Virus record (IMG/VR): IMGVR_UViG_3300032157_000045
Coordinates: 1 to 23,497 of that record
DNA: 23,497 nucleotides
Reading direction: 5' to 3' (one strand)
Source: a virus
Shown here: one piece after another, positions 7,349 through 14,539 of the stretch
Position numbering within the stretch: the stretch's first letter is position 1
Layout of the letters: each line of letters opens with the position of its first letter
Program-made: the position numbers and the translations under genes
Notes under the pieces: generated by a model
Told to the model about the DNA's origin: nothing
Database searches by the model: none
Seen by the model: only the letters and a program-made list of their open reading frames with translations

Positions 7349-7349
7349 C

Positions 7350-8171
7350 ATGGCGAACCCTCAGCCTTCGGACATCACCGTAGAGCTCCTCGGAACGTAC
7401 GGAGGAGACATCACGCACGCACTGTCTGCCTGGACGAGCACCAAGCGGGACCTGACCGAAGAGAAGCGCGCTCGGATCCCGCAGCTCCTCAAGATCCTTG
7501 CTCACCGGGACACCTCGAACTGGAGGGAGCCACGCCACACCAGCCCCTTCGAGAAGTCCGTGCTGCACTTCCTCGTGCGTGCCGACAAGGCCACGCACAT
7601 CCACATCATCAAGCATCGCATCGCCGTGTCCGTGAATGCTGAGAGCGCCCGGTACAAGGAGCTTCACGGGGATGACTACCTGTACCCGGACGACTGGCCG
7701 ACAGCGGCAGAAGCGGAGCGGAGCTCTCACGCGGCCTTCCTCCGGGAGACCTACCACTCCACCGTGAAGAACGCGGTGCACGGCTACCACCTCTTGGTCG
7801 AAGCCTTCGTGAACTGGAAGGTCAACCAGCACATGGGCTCGCGAGAGGCTCAGCCCAACGTGTCGGACGAGGCGTGGCAGAAGCTACAGGAGGATGTGCG
7901 CAAGAAGGTGCGGTCTCGGGCGAAGGAGACGGCGCGCTTCGTTCTGCCTCATGCCTCCATGATTACTCAGGACGTGAGCTTCAACTTTCTGAGCTTCACG
8001 CACTTCCTCCACCTGCGCGCGGACAAGCACGCACAGCGGGAAGTGCGGATCGTGGCGGCGTTGATGATGCGGGAAGTCTGCGTGGCTTCGCAGGACTTCG
8101 ACGCCTCCTTCGATGCCTTCGGCTGGACCAAGGAAGCAAGACAAGCGCTCTACACGGAGCTCGGGATCTAA
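7350..8171 (+). CDS. thyX: Flavin-dependent thymidylate synthase ThyX
   Basis: The 273-residue product makes dTMP from dUMP using FAD, NADPH and methylene-tetrahydrofolate. It has the ThyX hallmarks: HTSPFEK at 63-69 and the signature region KHRIAVSVNAES ARY at 88-102, which fits the RHR-x7/8-S motif with Lys in place of the first Arg. The flanking helices and the C-terminal QDFDASFDAF segment are typical of phage ThyX proteins. Length is normal. It follows the MazZ-like gene by one base and has a modest AGGA upstream. Context points to control of the dNTP pool during replication. Confidence 0.9.
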   Translation: MANPQPSDITVELLGTYGGDITHALSAWTSTKRDLTEEKRARIPQLLKILAHRDTSNWREPRHTSPFEKSVLHFLVRADKATHIHIIKHRIAVSVNAESARYKELHGDDYLYPDDWPTAAEAERSSHAAFLRETYHSTVKNAVHGYHLLVEAFVNWKVNQHMGSREAQPNVSDEAWQKLQEDVRKKVRSRAKETARFVLPHASMITQDVSFNFLSFTHFLHLRADKHAQREVRIVAALMMREVCVASQDFDASFDAFGWTKEARQALYTELGI

Positions 8172-8186
8172 GGAAGGAACAGGGAC

Positions 8187-9191
8187 ATGAAGATCGTTGC
8201 GGTGCAGATTCACGAGGCGGACGAGTTCGGGCAGGTGCGAGCACAGGTACAGTTCAAGGGCACGATGGAGGAGGCGCTGGACATCGTGCAGGAGCTCAAG
8301 GGGCTCTGCGGGCAAACTCAAGAGCAGAGGGAACTGGCTCGGCGCATGGCGGGAATGGACACGTTCCCTGGAACGCCGGGCGCTTTCTCTAGCCGCATGA
8401 GTTCTGACAGCACACCCGTGGGTCCCGTGATTCCTTCGGGTGGTGCGCCCAAGCCGGTGCCTCCGACGGCCACCGCTCCCGAGGTGAAGAGCACCGGGAC
8501 CCTCAGCGTGTCCCCCGCGGTCGGAGCTGCGGTCTCGGGTGCGTCCGTCTCTTCCGTCCAAGAGAAGGCCAAGCGCGCCCCGAGAGCTCCGAAGGCTTCC
8601 GGTCCCGAGGCCCTTACCCAAACCGCCGACCAGCCGGCGAAGGAGGAGGCACCCGCTGCCCCCACCAGCACCCCGGACACGCAAGAGAAGCAGCCCAACC
8701 TTCCGGGTGTCGCCGCCCCGGAGGCTCCGGGCCGCACCGTCGAGCGAATCAACAACGGGCAGTTCTGGATTCAGAGCTGGAAGGAGGGAGAGGTCTACTA
8801 CGCACAGATCGAGGTGGGGCAGGACCCGGCCGTCAGCGGACTGCAAGCCTCGGGAGCTACGTCCCTCGTCGCAATGGCAGAGGTCGCAGAGCTGGCGCGC
8901 AACGCCCTGGCCTCGAAGGCAACCCCGCCCGCGACGGAAGAGCTCGCGGGCTTCGAGCCGCCGACGGACGTGCCTCCTGCACTCCTCGTCGCACCGGGCT
9001 TCCGTGCCGTCATGGATTGGATGGTGAGTCCCGAGGGAGGAGGCTACAGTCTCACGGACGCAGCCAAGATCACGGCGCACTGCGTAGCCCTCCGTCCGAA
9101 GGTGTTGGCCATCTCGCGGATGGCCGGCGACATTGGGCAGCGTGTCTCCCGCACGCTGGAGCTCATCGCCATGGACCGGGCCAACACGTAG
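8187..9191 (+). CDS. Unknown protein with long disordered linker, 334 aa
   Basis: ATG 8187 has a strong AAGGAAGGA upstream. The product has a short N-terminal alpha/beta segment (residues 1-45), then a long low-complexity stretch rich in Pro, Ala, Ser, Thr and Lys (about 70-185). A compact C-terminal part follows (about 187-334), starting RTVERINNGQFWIQSW and including GEVYYAQIEVGQD. I recognise no family in either folded part. Its place between thyX and the polymerase gene suggests a replication accessory role, but this is only positional. The linker resembles tethers that join two binding modules. Confidence 0.65.
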   Translation: MKIVAVQIHEADEFGQVRAQVQFKGTMEEALDIVQELKGLCGQTQEQRELARRMAGMDTFPGTPGAFSSRMSSDSTPVGPVIPSGGAPKPVPPTATAPEVKSTGTLSVSPAVGAAVSGASVSSVQEKAKRAPRAPKASGPEALTQTADQPAKEEAPAAPTSTPDTQEKQPNLPGVAAPEAPGRTVERINNGQFWIQSWKEGEVYYAQIEVGQDPAVSGLQASGATSLVAMAEVAELARNALASKATPPATEELAGFEPPTDVPPALLVAPGFRAVMDWMVSPEGGGYSLTDAAKITAHCVALRPKVLAISRMAGDIGQRVSRTLELIAMDRANT

Positions 9192-9192
9192 C

Positions 9193-12100
9193 ATGCACAC
9201 TCTCCCGCTCTACCCCACCGCGTCCCTCGCCGTAGAGAACCTCCAACCCATCCCCCTCGACAAGAGCTGTACACGCTGCGCTCTCAGTACGGGGGTACGC
9301 ACCGTGTGCATGGCTGCGGAGCTCTCGGGTCCCACCAACGGGCCGACGCTCCTTGTGGTGGGGGAAGGGCCGGGAGAGAACGAGGACCGCCAGGGCAGGC
9401 CCTTTGTGGGCGCTTCGGGCACCGTTCTTCGCGGTGCCCTCGGGCTCTGGAAGGGTCCGGTCGTGATCGAGAACGCCCTGCGCTGTGCCCCTGGCTCCCG
9501 GGAGATCAAGCCCTCCTACATCGAAGCCTGTCGGCCCTACCTCGCAGGCACCTTCCAAGAGACCAAGCCCGCAAGGATTCTCGCGCTCGGGGCGACGGCG
9601 GCAACCGCGGTGCTTGGCCACGGAATCTCACCCTTCAGCACCCGGAAGGGCTACGGGTACACGGCCTCGGGGGTGCCGGTGTTCTTTGTGCTGCACCCTG
9701 CCGCTGCCCTCCGGAACCGGTTCGTGCGGTCCTGGTTCGACGCGGATATCAAGTGGGCGCTGACGGCTTCCCCTCCCATGCCACCGCCCACAGGTGGCAC
9801 CGTATATATCGTCACGACACCCGAGGAGTCCCTTGCTGCCTGTCAGGAGATGCGCACCGCGGAGTGGGCCTCCCTCGACGTGGAGACCTTCGGGATCGTG
9901 CACGAGCCGGGCTACCACCTGTTGGGACTCTCCCTCACGGCACGCCAAGAGTCGGAGGAGGGTGTTGCGTACGTGTGGGGTCGCGCGGAGCTCGAAGACT
10001 CTGCCGTGAACGCACCGCTCAAGGCGTACCTGCAAGACCCCCGGGCGAAGAAGATCGGGTCGAACGCCAAGTACGACGCCCATGCGATCGAGTACGGGCT
10101 GGGCGTGCGGGTGCGCGGTTGGGCTGGAGACGTGCGCCTCTGGCGGAAGCTCCTCCAGGCAGATGCACACGCAGACCTGGAGACGATGCAGTACCTCGTC
10201 GGCATGGGAGGGGGGAAGGCTGACATCGAACCGTTGATCGACAGTGCCAAGAAGAACCTTCAGAAGCTCTCCCTCCAATACTCCAAGGGGAAGCTCTCCC
10301 TCGAAGCCGTCCAGATCGCACCTTCGGTGCGCTGCATGGCGATGAGCGACGCCGACGTAGACCGCATGCTCCGCGCGATTCACCACGGCACCGGTCCCAA
10401 GACCTACGCCTTCGCGGCGCTGCCGAACGACCTACGCAACAGCTACAACGCGAGGGACACCGTCTCGACCGCACGCCTCGGGCGCAAGCTAGAGAGCGAG
10501 CTTCGCGCGAACCCCGAGCTCTGGGGGGTTTGGCAGAACGTAGTGGCCCCGCTCTCTCACGCGGTGGAGCGGATGGAGTGGAACGGCATCGGGGTCAGCA
10601 AGCCTGCGATCTACCAGCTCCAAGCCGCCATGGCTGCCAAAGAAGCAGAACTCAGCGCACGCCTGAAGCCCTACGGTGACCTCAACCCCAACAGCTCGAA
10701 GGACGTGGCAGAGCTGGTGTACGGGCAGCTCAACACTCCTGTCACGCACGTGACGCCGGGAGGCAAGCCCTCGACGGCCGCGGAGGTACTGGAGGGCATC
10801 GACCATCCGGTGGTGAAAGACCTCATCGCGTACCGCCAGTGCACGAAGTTCAAGAGCCAGTACGCCGACGGGATGGAGTTCTACATCCGTTCGGACGGAC
10901 GCATCCACCCGAGCATCTTGCTCGACGGGACGGAGTGTATGCCTGCCGGGGAGCTCGTGCTGACAGCGAGGGGCTACCTTCCTGTGGAGCAGGTGCGGGT
11001 GGGGGACACCGTGCTCACGCATGAAGGACGCCCTCGGAAGGTCGTTGAGCGCAGTGAGTTCGCTCCGGCTCCCATCTATCACGTGGTGCTCTCGAACGGC
11101 ACACACCTGCGGACCACGGCCAACCACCAGTATCGTGCGGGTGCAGGGTGGCAACGTGCGGATAGCCTGAAGGTGGGAACCTCAGTTGCGGTTCACTCGG
11201 GCGGGGAAGTGTGGGAGACCATAGATGGGTGGGCACCGTTCGAGGTCTCTACCTGGGGGCGCGTTCGGAATGCCCATACGGGCCACGTCCTAACCCTCCA
11301 GTCCAAGGGTCGTTGGGGCCACCTGAAGGTCACGCTCAAGCGTGGAGGAGCGCGTACGAGGGGCGCAGACCGTCGTGACTTTGGGGTGCACCGGCTAGTC
11401 TTGGAGACGTTCGCTCCCGAGAGGACAGGCCCCATTGCCATGCACCTCGACGGGTACGCCTGGAACAACACCCTAGAGAACTTGGCTTGGGGCGATCACC
11501 GGACCAACTTCGCGGACGCACGGAAGCACGGAAGCATGTCGCACCGGCATGCAGGACACTCGCAGGTAGCCCTGACGCCGGCCGTGGCCGATGCCATTCG
11601 GGCCACGCCTCTGGCAGTCGCGAGCAACCAAGCGCTTGCCGACAGGTTTGGAGTGAGCCGGGCGCTGGTTCGGGGTGTTCGGAACGGCACGCGGTGGCAG
11701 CCTGAAGCTCATGTTGCGGGGAAGCGTGCCTCCTTCGGGGAGGCTACGGTGGTGCTCGTGGAGGTGCTACCTGCCGCTCCGACCTACGGGCTCACGGTTG
11801 AAGAGGACGCCAGTCATGTGACGGGAGGGATCGTCACACACAACACTGGGCGCCCCTCCTCCCGTGAGCCCAACCTGATGAACATCCCGAGGCCCAAGAC
11901 CGCAGAGGGCAAGATGTGCCGGGACATCTTCGTGGCACCTCCCGGGCATCTGCTTCTGGAGGGGGACTACTCGCAGATCGAGCTTCGGGTAGCGGCGATG
12001 CTCTCGCAGGACCCGGCGATGATCGAGGTGTTCCGAGAGGCTCACCGCGCCCCGGAGGAGGAAAAGGGCAAGTACGACTTTCACCTCCAGACCGCCAAGA

Positions 12101-12711
12101 TGGTGGCCCCGGTGTTGGGCTACAAGCCGGAGGACATCACGAAGGAGCACCCCCTACGAGACCAAGCGAAGATCATCAACTTCGGTGTCCTCTACGGGAA
12201 GGTTGCCGCGGGCTTGAGCGCGGAGCTCGGTATCAGCAAGGCGAAAGCTCAGGCCCTCATCGACGCCATCTTCGGGAAGTTCAAACGCCTGCACCAATGG
12301 ATTCAAGAGTCCCTCGCCTTCGCACGGCGCACGGGGTACTGCCGGACGTGGTGGGCCGGGAGTGACGCCCGTATTCGCCCGCTCTGGCGTGTAGGGGACG
12401 CAGACGAAGAGGCACGCTCGAACGCCGAACGCTCCTCGTGGAACACGCGCATCCAAGGGACCGCGACGGAGTTCACCAACGCGAGCCTGGGAGCCTTCCA
12501 GCGGTGGTTGGACGAAGACGGTATTCCGGCCCGGCTCGTGCTCACCGTCTACGACTCCATCCTTGTGGAGGTGCGGGAGCAGGATGTGGCAGAGGTGGCC
12601 TGGAACCTCAAGCGCATCATGTGCGGGTGGGAGAGCTGGGGTGTGCCGGTCGAGGCGGAGTTCAAGGTGGGCGCTGCATGGGGCTCGATGCAGGGCTTGA
12701 AAGTTTCCTGA
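9193..12711 (+). CDS. Uracil-DNA glycosylase/PolA-type DNA polymerase fusion with intein
   Basis: The precursor is 1172 residues, about 869 after splicing. Residues 1-190 form a family-4 uracil-DNA glycosylase: Cys26/29/98/113 fit a 4Fe-4S site, with GEGPGENED at 57-65, GRPFVGASG and HPAAALRN at 168-175. A DnaQ-like 3'-5' exonuclease follows, with Asp229/Glu231 in LDVETFG, SNAKYDAHAIE and YNARDTVSTARL. The family A polymerase has TGRPSS...PNLMNIP, motif A DYSQIELR (Asp925), motif B RDQAKIINFGVLYG and motif C VYDS (Asp1121). An intein splits the protein at residues 582-884, just before TGRPSS. ATG 9193 follows the previous stop by one base with a weak binding site. UDG-like domains fused to phage PolA enzymes are known from SPO1-type phages. 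Confidence 0.93.
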   Translation: MHTLPLYPTASLAVENLQPIPLDKSCTRCALSTGVRTVCMAAELSGPTNGPTLLVVGEGPGENEDRQGRPFVGASGTVLRGALGLWKGPVVIENALRCAPGSREIKPSYIEACRPYLAGTFQETKPARILALGATAATAVLGHGISPFSTRKGYGYTASGVPVFFVLHPAAALRNRFVRSWFDADIKWALTASPPMPPPTGGTVYIVTTPEESLAACQEMRTAEWASLDVETFGIVHEPGYHLLGLSLTARQESEEGVAYVWGRAELEDSAVNAPLKAYLQDPRAKKIGSNAKYDAHAIEYGLGVRVRGWAGDVRLWRKLLQADAHADLETMQYLVGMGGGKADIEPLIDSAKKNLQKLSLQYSKGKLSLEAVQIAPSVRCMAMSDADVDRMLRAIHHGTGPKTYAFAALPNDLRNSYNARDTVSTARLGRKLESELRANPELWGVWQNVVAPLSHAVERMEWNGIGVSKPAIYQLQAAMAAKEAELSARLKPYGDLNPNSSKDVAELVYGQLNTPVTHVTPGGKPSTAAEVLEGIDHPVVKDLIAYRQCTKFKSQYADGMEFYIRSDGRIHPSILLDGTECMPAGELVLTARGYLPVEQVRVGDTVLTHEGRPRKVVERSEFAPAPIYHVVLSNGTHLRTTANHQYRAGAGWQRADSLKVGTSVAVHSGGEVWETIDGWAPFEVSTWGRVRNAHTGHVLTLQSKGRWGHLKVTLKRGGARTRGADRRDFGVHRLVLETFAPERTGPIAMHLDGYAWNNTLENLAWGDHRTNFADARKHGSMSHRHAGHSQVALTPAVADAIRATPLAVASNQALADRFGVSRALVRGVRNGTRWQPEAHVAGKRASFGEATVVLVEVLPAAPTYGLTVEEDASHVTGGIVTHNTGRPSSREPNLMNIPRPKTAEGKMCRDIFVAPPGHLLLEGDYSQIELRVAAMLSQDPAMIEVFREAHRAPEEEKGKYDFHLQTAKMVAPVLGYKPEDITKEHPLRDQAKIINFGVLYGKVAAGLSAELGISKAKAQALIDAIFGKFKRLHQWIQESLAFARRTGYCRTWWAGSDARIRPLWRVGDADEEARSNAERSSWNTRIQGTATEFTNASLGAFQRWLDEDGIPARLVLTVYDSILVEVREQDVAEVAWNLKRIMCGWESWGVPVEAEFKVGAAWGSMQGLKVS
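10936..11844 (+). mobile_element. Intein with NUMOD4/HNH homing endonuclease, in the polymerase gene
   Basis: This 303-residue in-frame insertion has all splicing hallmarks. It begins with Cys (CMPAGELVLT), has block B TTANHQY, block F YGLTVEEDASHVTGGIV and ends in THN, with Thr as the first C-extein residue. Between the splicing blocks sit a NUMOD4-like motif (IDGWAPFEVSTWGRVRNA, about 11221-11274) and an HNH segment (VHRLVLETFAP ... MHLDGYAWNNTLENLAWGDH, about 11386-11505). A helix-turn-helix (NQALADRFGVSRALVRG) follows and probably adds DNA recognition. The insertion point splits the conserved TGRxSS region of family A polymerases, so activity requires splicing. The HNH residues look intact, so homing may be active. 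Confidence 0.92.
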
Positions 12712-12717
12712 ACGGGT

Positions 12718-12740
12718 TTGCCCAAGAGTAAAGGTAGAGG
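12718..12740 (+). repeat. Pre-start element, copy 2
   Basis: TTGCCCAAGAGTAA, then A, then GGTAGAGG: 22 of 23 positions match the copy at 6735. It lies between the polymerase stop (12711) and the ATG at 12750, and its AGAGG serves as ribosome binding site. The string upstream and downstream of the element is not shared, so conservation is limited to the element itself. Confidence 0.65.
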
Positions 12741-12749
12741 GACCAAACG

Positions 12750-13250
12750 ATGCCAAGCCCAACCACCGCACCTCAGCTCCCGAGCGACGACGAAGGACAG
12801 TACCTTCGGGAGTGTGTTCGGATCGAGTCAAGCACCCTGGAGGAGGAGTTCATTCGTCTCCCGGGAGACTTGGCCTACTGGAACCATCAGTACAGTCGGG
12901 CCTACCAGACGTACCTCATGGCCAAGAACGACCTGGAACGAGTCGCGGCCTCGTGCTCCATCATCATCCGGACACAGCTCGGGATCGAGAACAAGGGCAA
13001 GGTCACCATCTCGGAGGTCGAGCAACAGCTCGTGATGAGCGCGGACTACCAGCGCGCGAAGGGTGCGGAGATCGTGGCCGAGGCAGAGAAGGTGCGCCTC
13101 TACGGTGTGCTCGATGCGCTTCTCTCCAAGCGTGACATGCTCATCTCCCTCGGCGCACACATGCGACAGGAGATGCAGAACGACCCCACGATCAAGCGGG
13201 GTCTCGCCGTCGAATCGGAGGTGCGCCGCGCTCGACGCGACGGTCTGTAA
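12750..13250 (+). CDS. Helical protein, possible UvsY-like recombination mediator
   Basis: The 166-residue product is nearly all alpha-helical and charged, with probable coiled-coil helices: EFIRLPGDLAYWNHQYSRAY, then a KVTISEVEQQLVMSAD segment, then LYGVLDALLSKRDMLISLGAHMRQEM. This layout (helix, 'K.T..E.E..V..D', long helix ending near a Lys-Arg-Asp-Met-Leu motif) is like T4 UvsY and phage proteins annotated as UvsY-like by profile searches. UvsY loads the recombinase onto gp32-coated DNA. The position directly before a gp32-like gene and close to recA supports the idea. Sequence identity to UvsY is not evident by eye, so the call is tentative. Confidence 0.5.
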   Translation: MPSPTTAPQLPSDDEGQYLRECVRIESSTLEEEFIRLPGDLAYWNHQYSRAYQTYLMAKNDLERVAASCSIIIRTQLGIENKGKVTISEVEQQLVMSADYQRAKGAEIVAEAEKVRLYGVLDALLSKRDMLISLGAHMRQEMQNDPTIKRGLAVESEVRRARRDGL

Positions 13251-13308
13251 GAAGTCCCCCCAACAACCCACACAACTCAACCACTGAACCTGCACAAGGA
13301 ACTCACAC
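13251..13308 (+). promoter_or_regulatory. C/A-rich, G-poor leader of the ssDNA-binding protein gene
   Basis: Between the two genes lies a 58-base stretch dominated by C and A, with almost no G from about 13259 to 13285 and AAGGA near 13292. Such a leader cannot fold, which is typical of highly translated messages. No promoter hexamers are convincing. Confidence 0.4.
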
Positions 13309-14172
13309 ATGACAAGCACAAGCAACCTCGTTCGCTACGGAAGCTACACTCTCGAAGCCGCTACGGAGGACGACGCCAAGGTGAAGGCTGCCTCCGGGAA
13401 CTCCTTCATGGAGCTCATCGAGGGGGAGAACGTCGTCCGCATCCTGCCCCCACCGGAGGGTGCTACCAGTCCCTTCCGGGTGACCTCCATGCACTACATC
13501 GACCCCATTCCCGGGAGCGATCGCAAGATCGTCTTCGCCTGCCCACGGGTGGAGGGTGTGGGGATCTGCCCAGCCTGCGCGAAGGCCGAAGAGCTTGGCC
13601 GCTCTCCGGACCCCGGCCAGCGCGAGCGCGCGAAGGATCTTGCGCACAGTCTGCGCATCTACGCCAACGTGCTGGACCGCTCCCAGCCCGATGTCGGACC
13701 CAAGGTGCTGGGCTTCGGGAAGCAGATTCAGATGCAGCTCCGCGCCATTCGGGCCAGCCCTCGCTTGGGTGGGGACTTCACGGATCCCACCTCCAAGGGC
13801 TTCGACATCATCATCACGCGCACGGGCACGGGCAGGCAGGACACCAAGTACAACGTGGCCGCGGATCGCCAGTGCTCTCCGCTGGCTGACTCCGACGAGG
13901 GGATCGTGGCCATTCTCGACCTGCGGCACGACCTCAACGCGCTTGTGGACACCGTGCCTCCGGAAGAGCTCGTCGCGTACTTCAACTCCGCGCGCTCTTC
14001 TCTTGCCTCGGGAGCTCGTCCTATGGGGCTCGCCAAGCCTCCAGCCCCTTCGCAGATGGCGGCTCCCGCAGGACCGCGCCTCGGTTCGACGGTGATGCAG
14101 GGTGCAGCACAGCCCGTCACCAACGTCTCCACCGCTCCGAACCCGCTGGCTCCGAACTACCCTCGGGGCTGA
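13309..14172 (+). CDS. gp32-like single-stranded DNA-binding protein
   Basis: The 287-residue product resembles T4 gp32, which coats ssDNA during replication, recombination and repair. Visible features are FMELIEGENVVRILPPP (33-49) and a zinc site with His62, Cys78, Cys87 and Cys90, nearly the same spacing as His64/Cys77/Cys87/Cys90 of T4 gp32. The OB-fold region continues with SLRIYANVLDRS and DIIITRTGTGRQDTKY. The last 60 residues are Pro/Ala-rich (KPPAPSQMAAPAGP) and not acidic, unlike the usual gp32 tail. The start is ATG 13309 with AAGGA upstream. The gene lies between the possible mediator and recA, as expected for a T4-like recombination set. Confidence 0.82.
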   Translation: MTSTSNLVRYGSYTLEAATEDDAKVKAASGNSFMELIEGENVVRILPPPEGATSPFRVTSMHYIDPIPGSDRKIVFACPRVEGVGICPACAKAEELGRSPDPGQRERAKDLAHSLRIYANVLDRSQPDVGPKVLGFGKQIQMQLRAIRASPRLGGDFTDPTSKGFDIIITRTGTGRQDTKYNVAADRQCSPLADSDEGIVAILDLRHDLNALVDTVPPEELVAYFNSARSSLASGARPMGLAKPPAPSQMAAPAGPRLGSTVMQGAAQPVTNVSTAPNPLAPNYPRG

Positions 14173-14214
14173 GAGTCTCATCCCTCTAGATGGCGGGTGT
14201 AAGCCCTGCGTAAC

Positions 14215-14230
14215 GCCCCTGGAGAGGGGC
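14215..14230 (+). other. Perfect 6-bp GC hairpin with GGAG loop
   Basis: GCCCCT pairs fully with AGGGGC around the loop GGAG, 43 bases after the gp32-like stop. No T-run follows, so it is not a standard intrinsic terminator, though it could block exonucleases or pause RNA polymerase. Confidence 0.5.
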
Positions 14231-14265
14231 TGGCTGGCTATGTGAGCGTAGGCCGCCTGATAAGA

Positions 14266-14297
14266 CACCGTGCCCGTCCGGTGAGCCAAGAGACGGG
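14266..14297 (+). other. Predicted H-type pseudoknot
   Basis: Stem 1 is CACCG (14266-14270) with CGGTG (14279-14283). Its loop contains CCCGTC (14273-14278), which pairs perfectly with GACGGG (14292-14297) as stem 2. Loop 1 is 2 bases and loop 3 is 8 bases, which is sterically allowed for 5- and 6-bp stems. All eleven pairs are Watson-Crick. Confidence 0.5.
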
Positions 14298-14382
14298 AGC
14301 GGGGGTGTTAGGACCCTGCTGAGCTGTGCGTTCCCTTCGCTTCACCCTGTAGCGGAGCCTAGTCCTCACACAGCTCAACGGG

Positions 14383-14401
14383 CTGAGGTTCGAAGCCTCA
14401 G
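14383..14401 (+). other. tRNA T-arm-like hairpin
   Basis: CTGAGG pairs with CCTCAG around the 7-base loop TTCGAAG, which fits the tRNA T-loop pattern. It is followed by GACTCCC-A-CC, resembling a 3' acceptor strand and discriminator. No canonical 5' half was found, so a tRNA gene is not called. Confidence 0.4.
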
Positions 14402-14519
14402 ACTCCCACCGGAGCCCTTCGCGAAGTGTAAGCGGTAAGGCAACAGAGCTATCAACCTGTGCAGCGGATCCACCCTGCACGGCTGGCTCACACGCCGAAC
14501 GCAGGACCGTCGTGAAGGG

Positions 14520-14539
14520 CTCCTCTACGCACGGAGGAG
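14520..14539 (+). promoter_or_regulatory. Hairpin covering the recA ribosome binding site
   Basis: CTCCTC (14520-14525) pairs with GAGGAG (14534-14539) around an 8-base loop. The 3' arm is the core of the strong GGAGGAGG (14533-14540) that precedes the recA ATG at 14546 by five bases. Folding would hide the site; opening, perhaps by upstream pairing, would allow translation. Confidence 0.5.

Noticed and set aside
7884-9200. 438-codon open frame on the minus strand
   Set aside because: It is antisense to thyX and the 334-aa gene, lacks a recognisable domain and is explained by high GC, which keeps antisense frames open.
14215-14230. Intrinsic terminator after the gp32-like gene
   Set aside because: The hairpin is perfect but no T-run follows. 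No convincing intrinsic terminator was found anywhere in the window.
13303-14289. 328-codon open frame on the minus strand
   Set aside because: It is antisense to the gp32-like gene, with no motif and no ribosome binding site that stands out.
14284-14300. B12-box-like string in GAGCCAAGAGAC
   Set aside because: Only part of the cobalamin riboswitch box is matched and the other conserved blocks are missing.
14295-14410. tRNA gene ending with the T-arm-like hairpin
   Set aside because: GGGAG at 14295 pairs with CTCCC, but the span is 114 bases to the discriminator, two acceptor pairs fail, T8 and a normal D-arm are missing and there is no normal anticodon arm.
14171-14410. tmRNA or group I intron
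   Set aside because: No tag frame with a proper end, no tmRNA 5' TTCGACGG-like segment and no group I core (P7-like) elements were found; neighbouring genes are not split.
14412-14489. tRNA gene built on the AAGCGGTAAGGCA string
   Set aside because: D-stem and anticodon stem do not pair properly, the T-loop is GGATCCA-like rather than TTCGANN and the acceptor stem has only five pairs.
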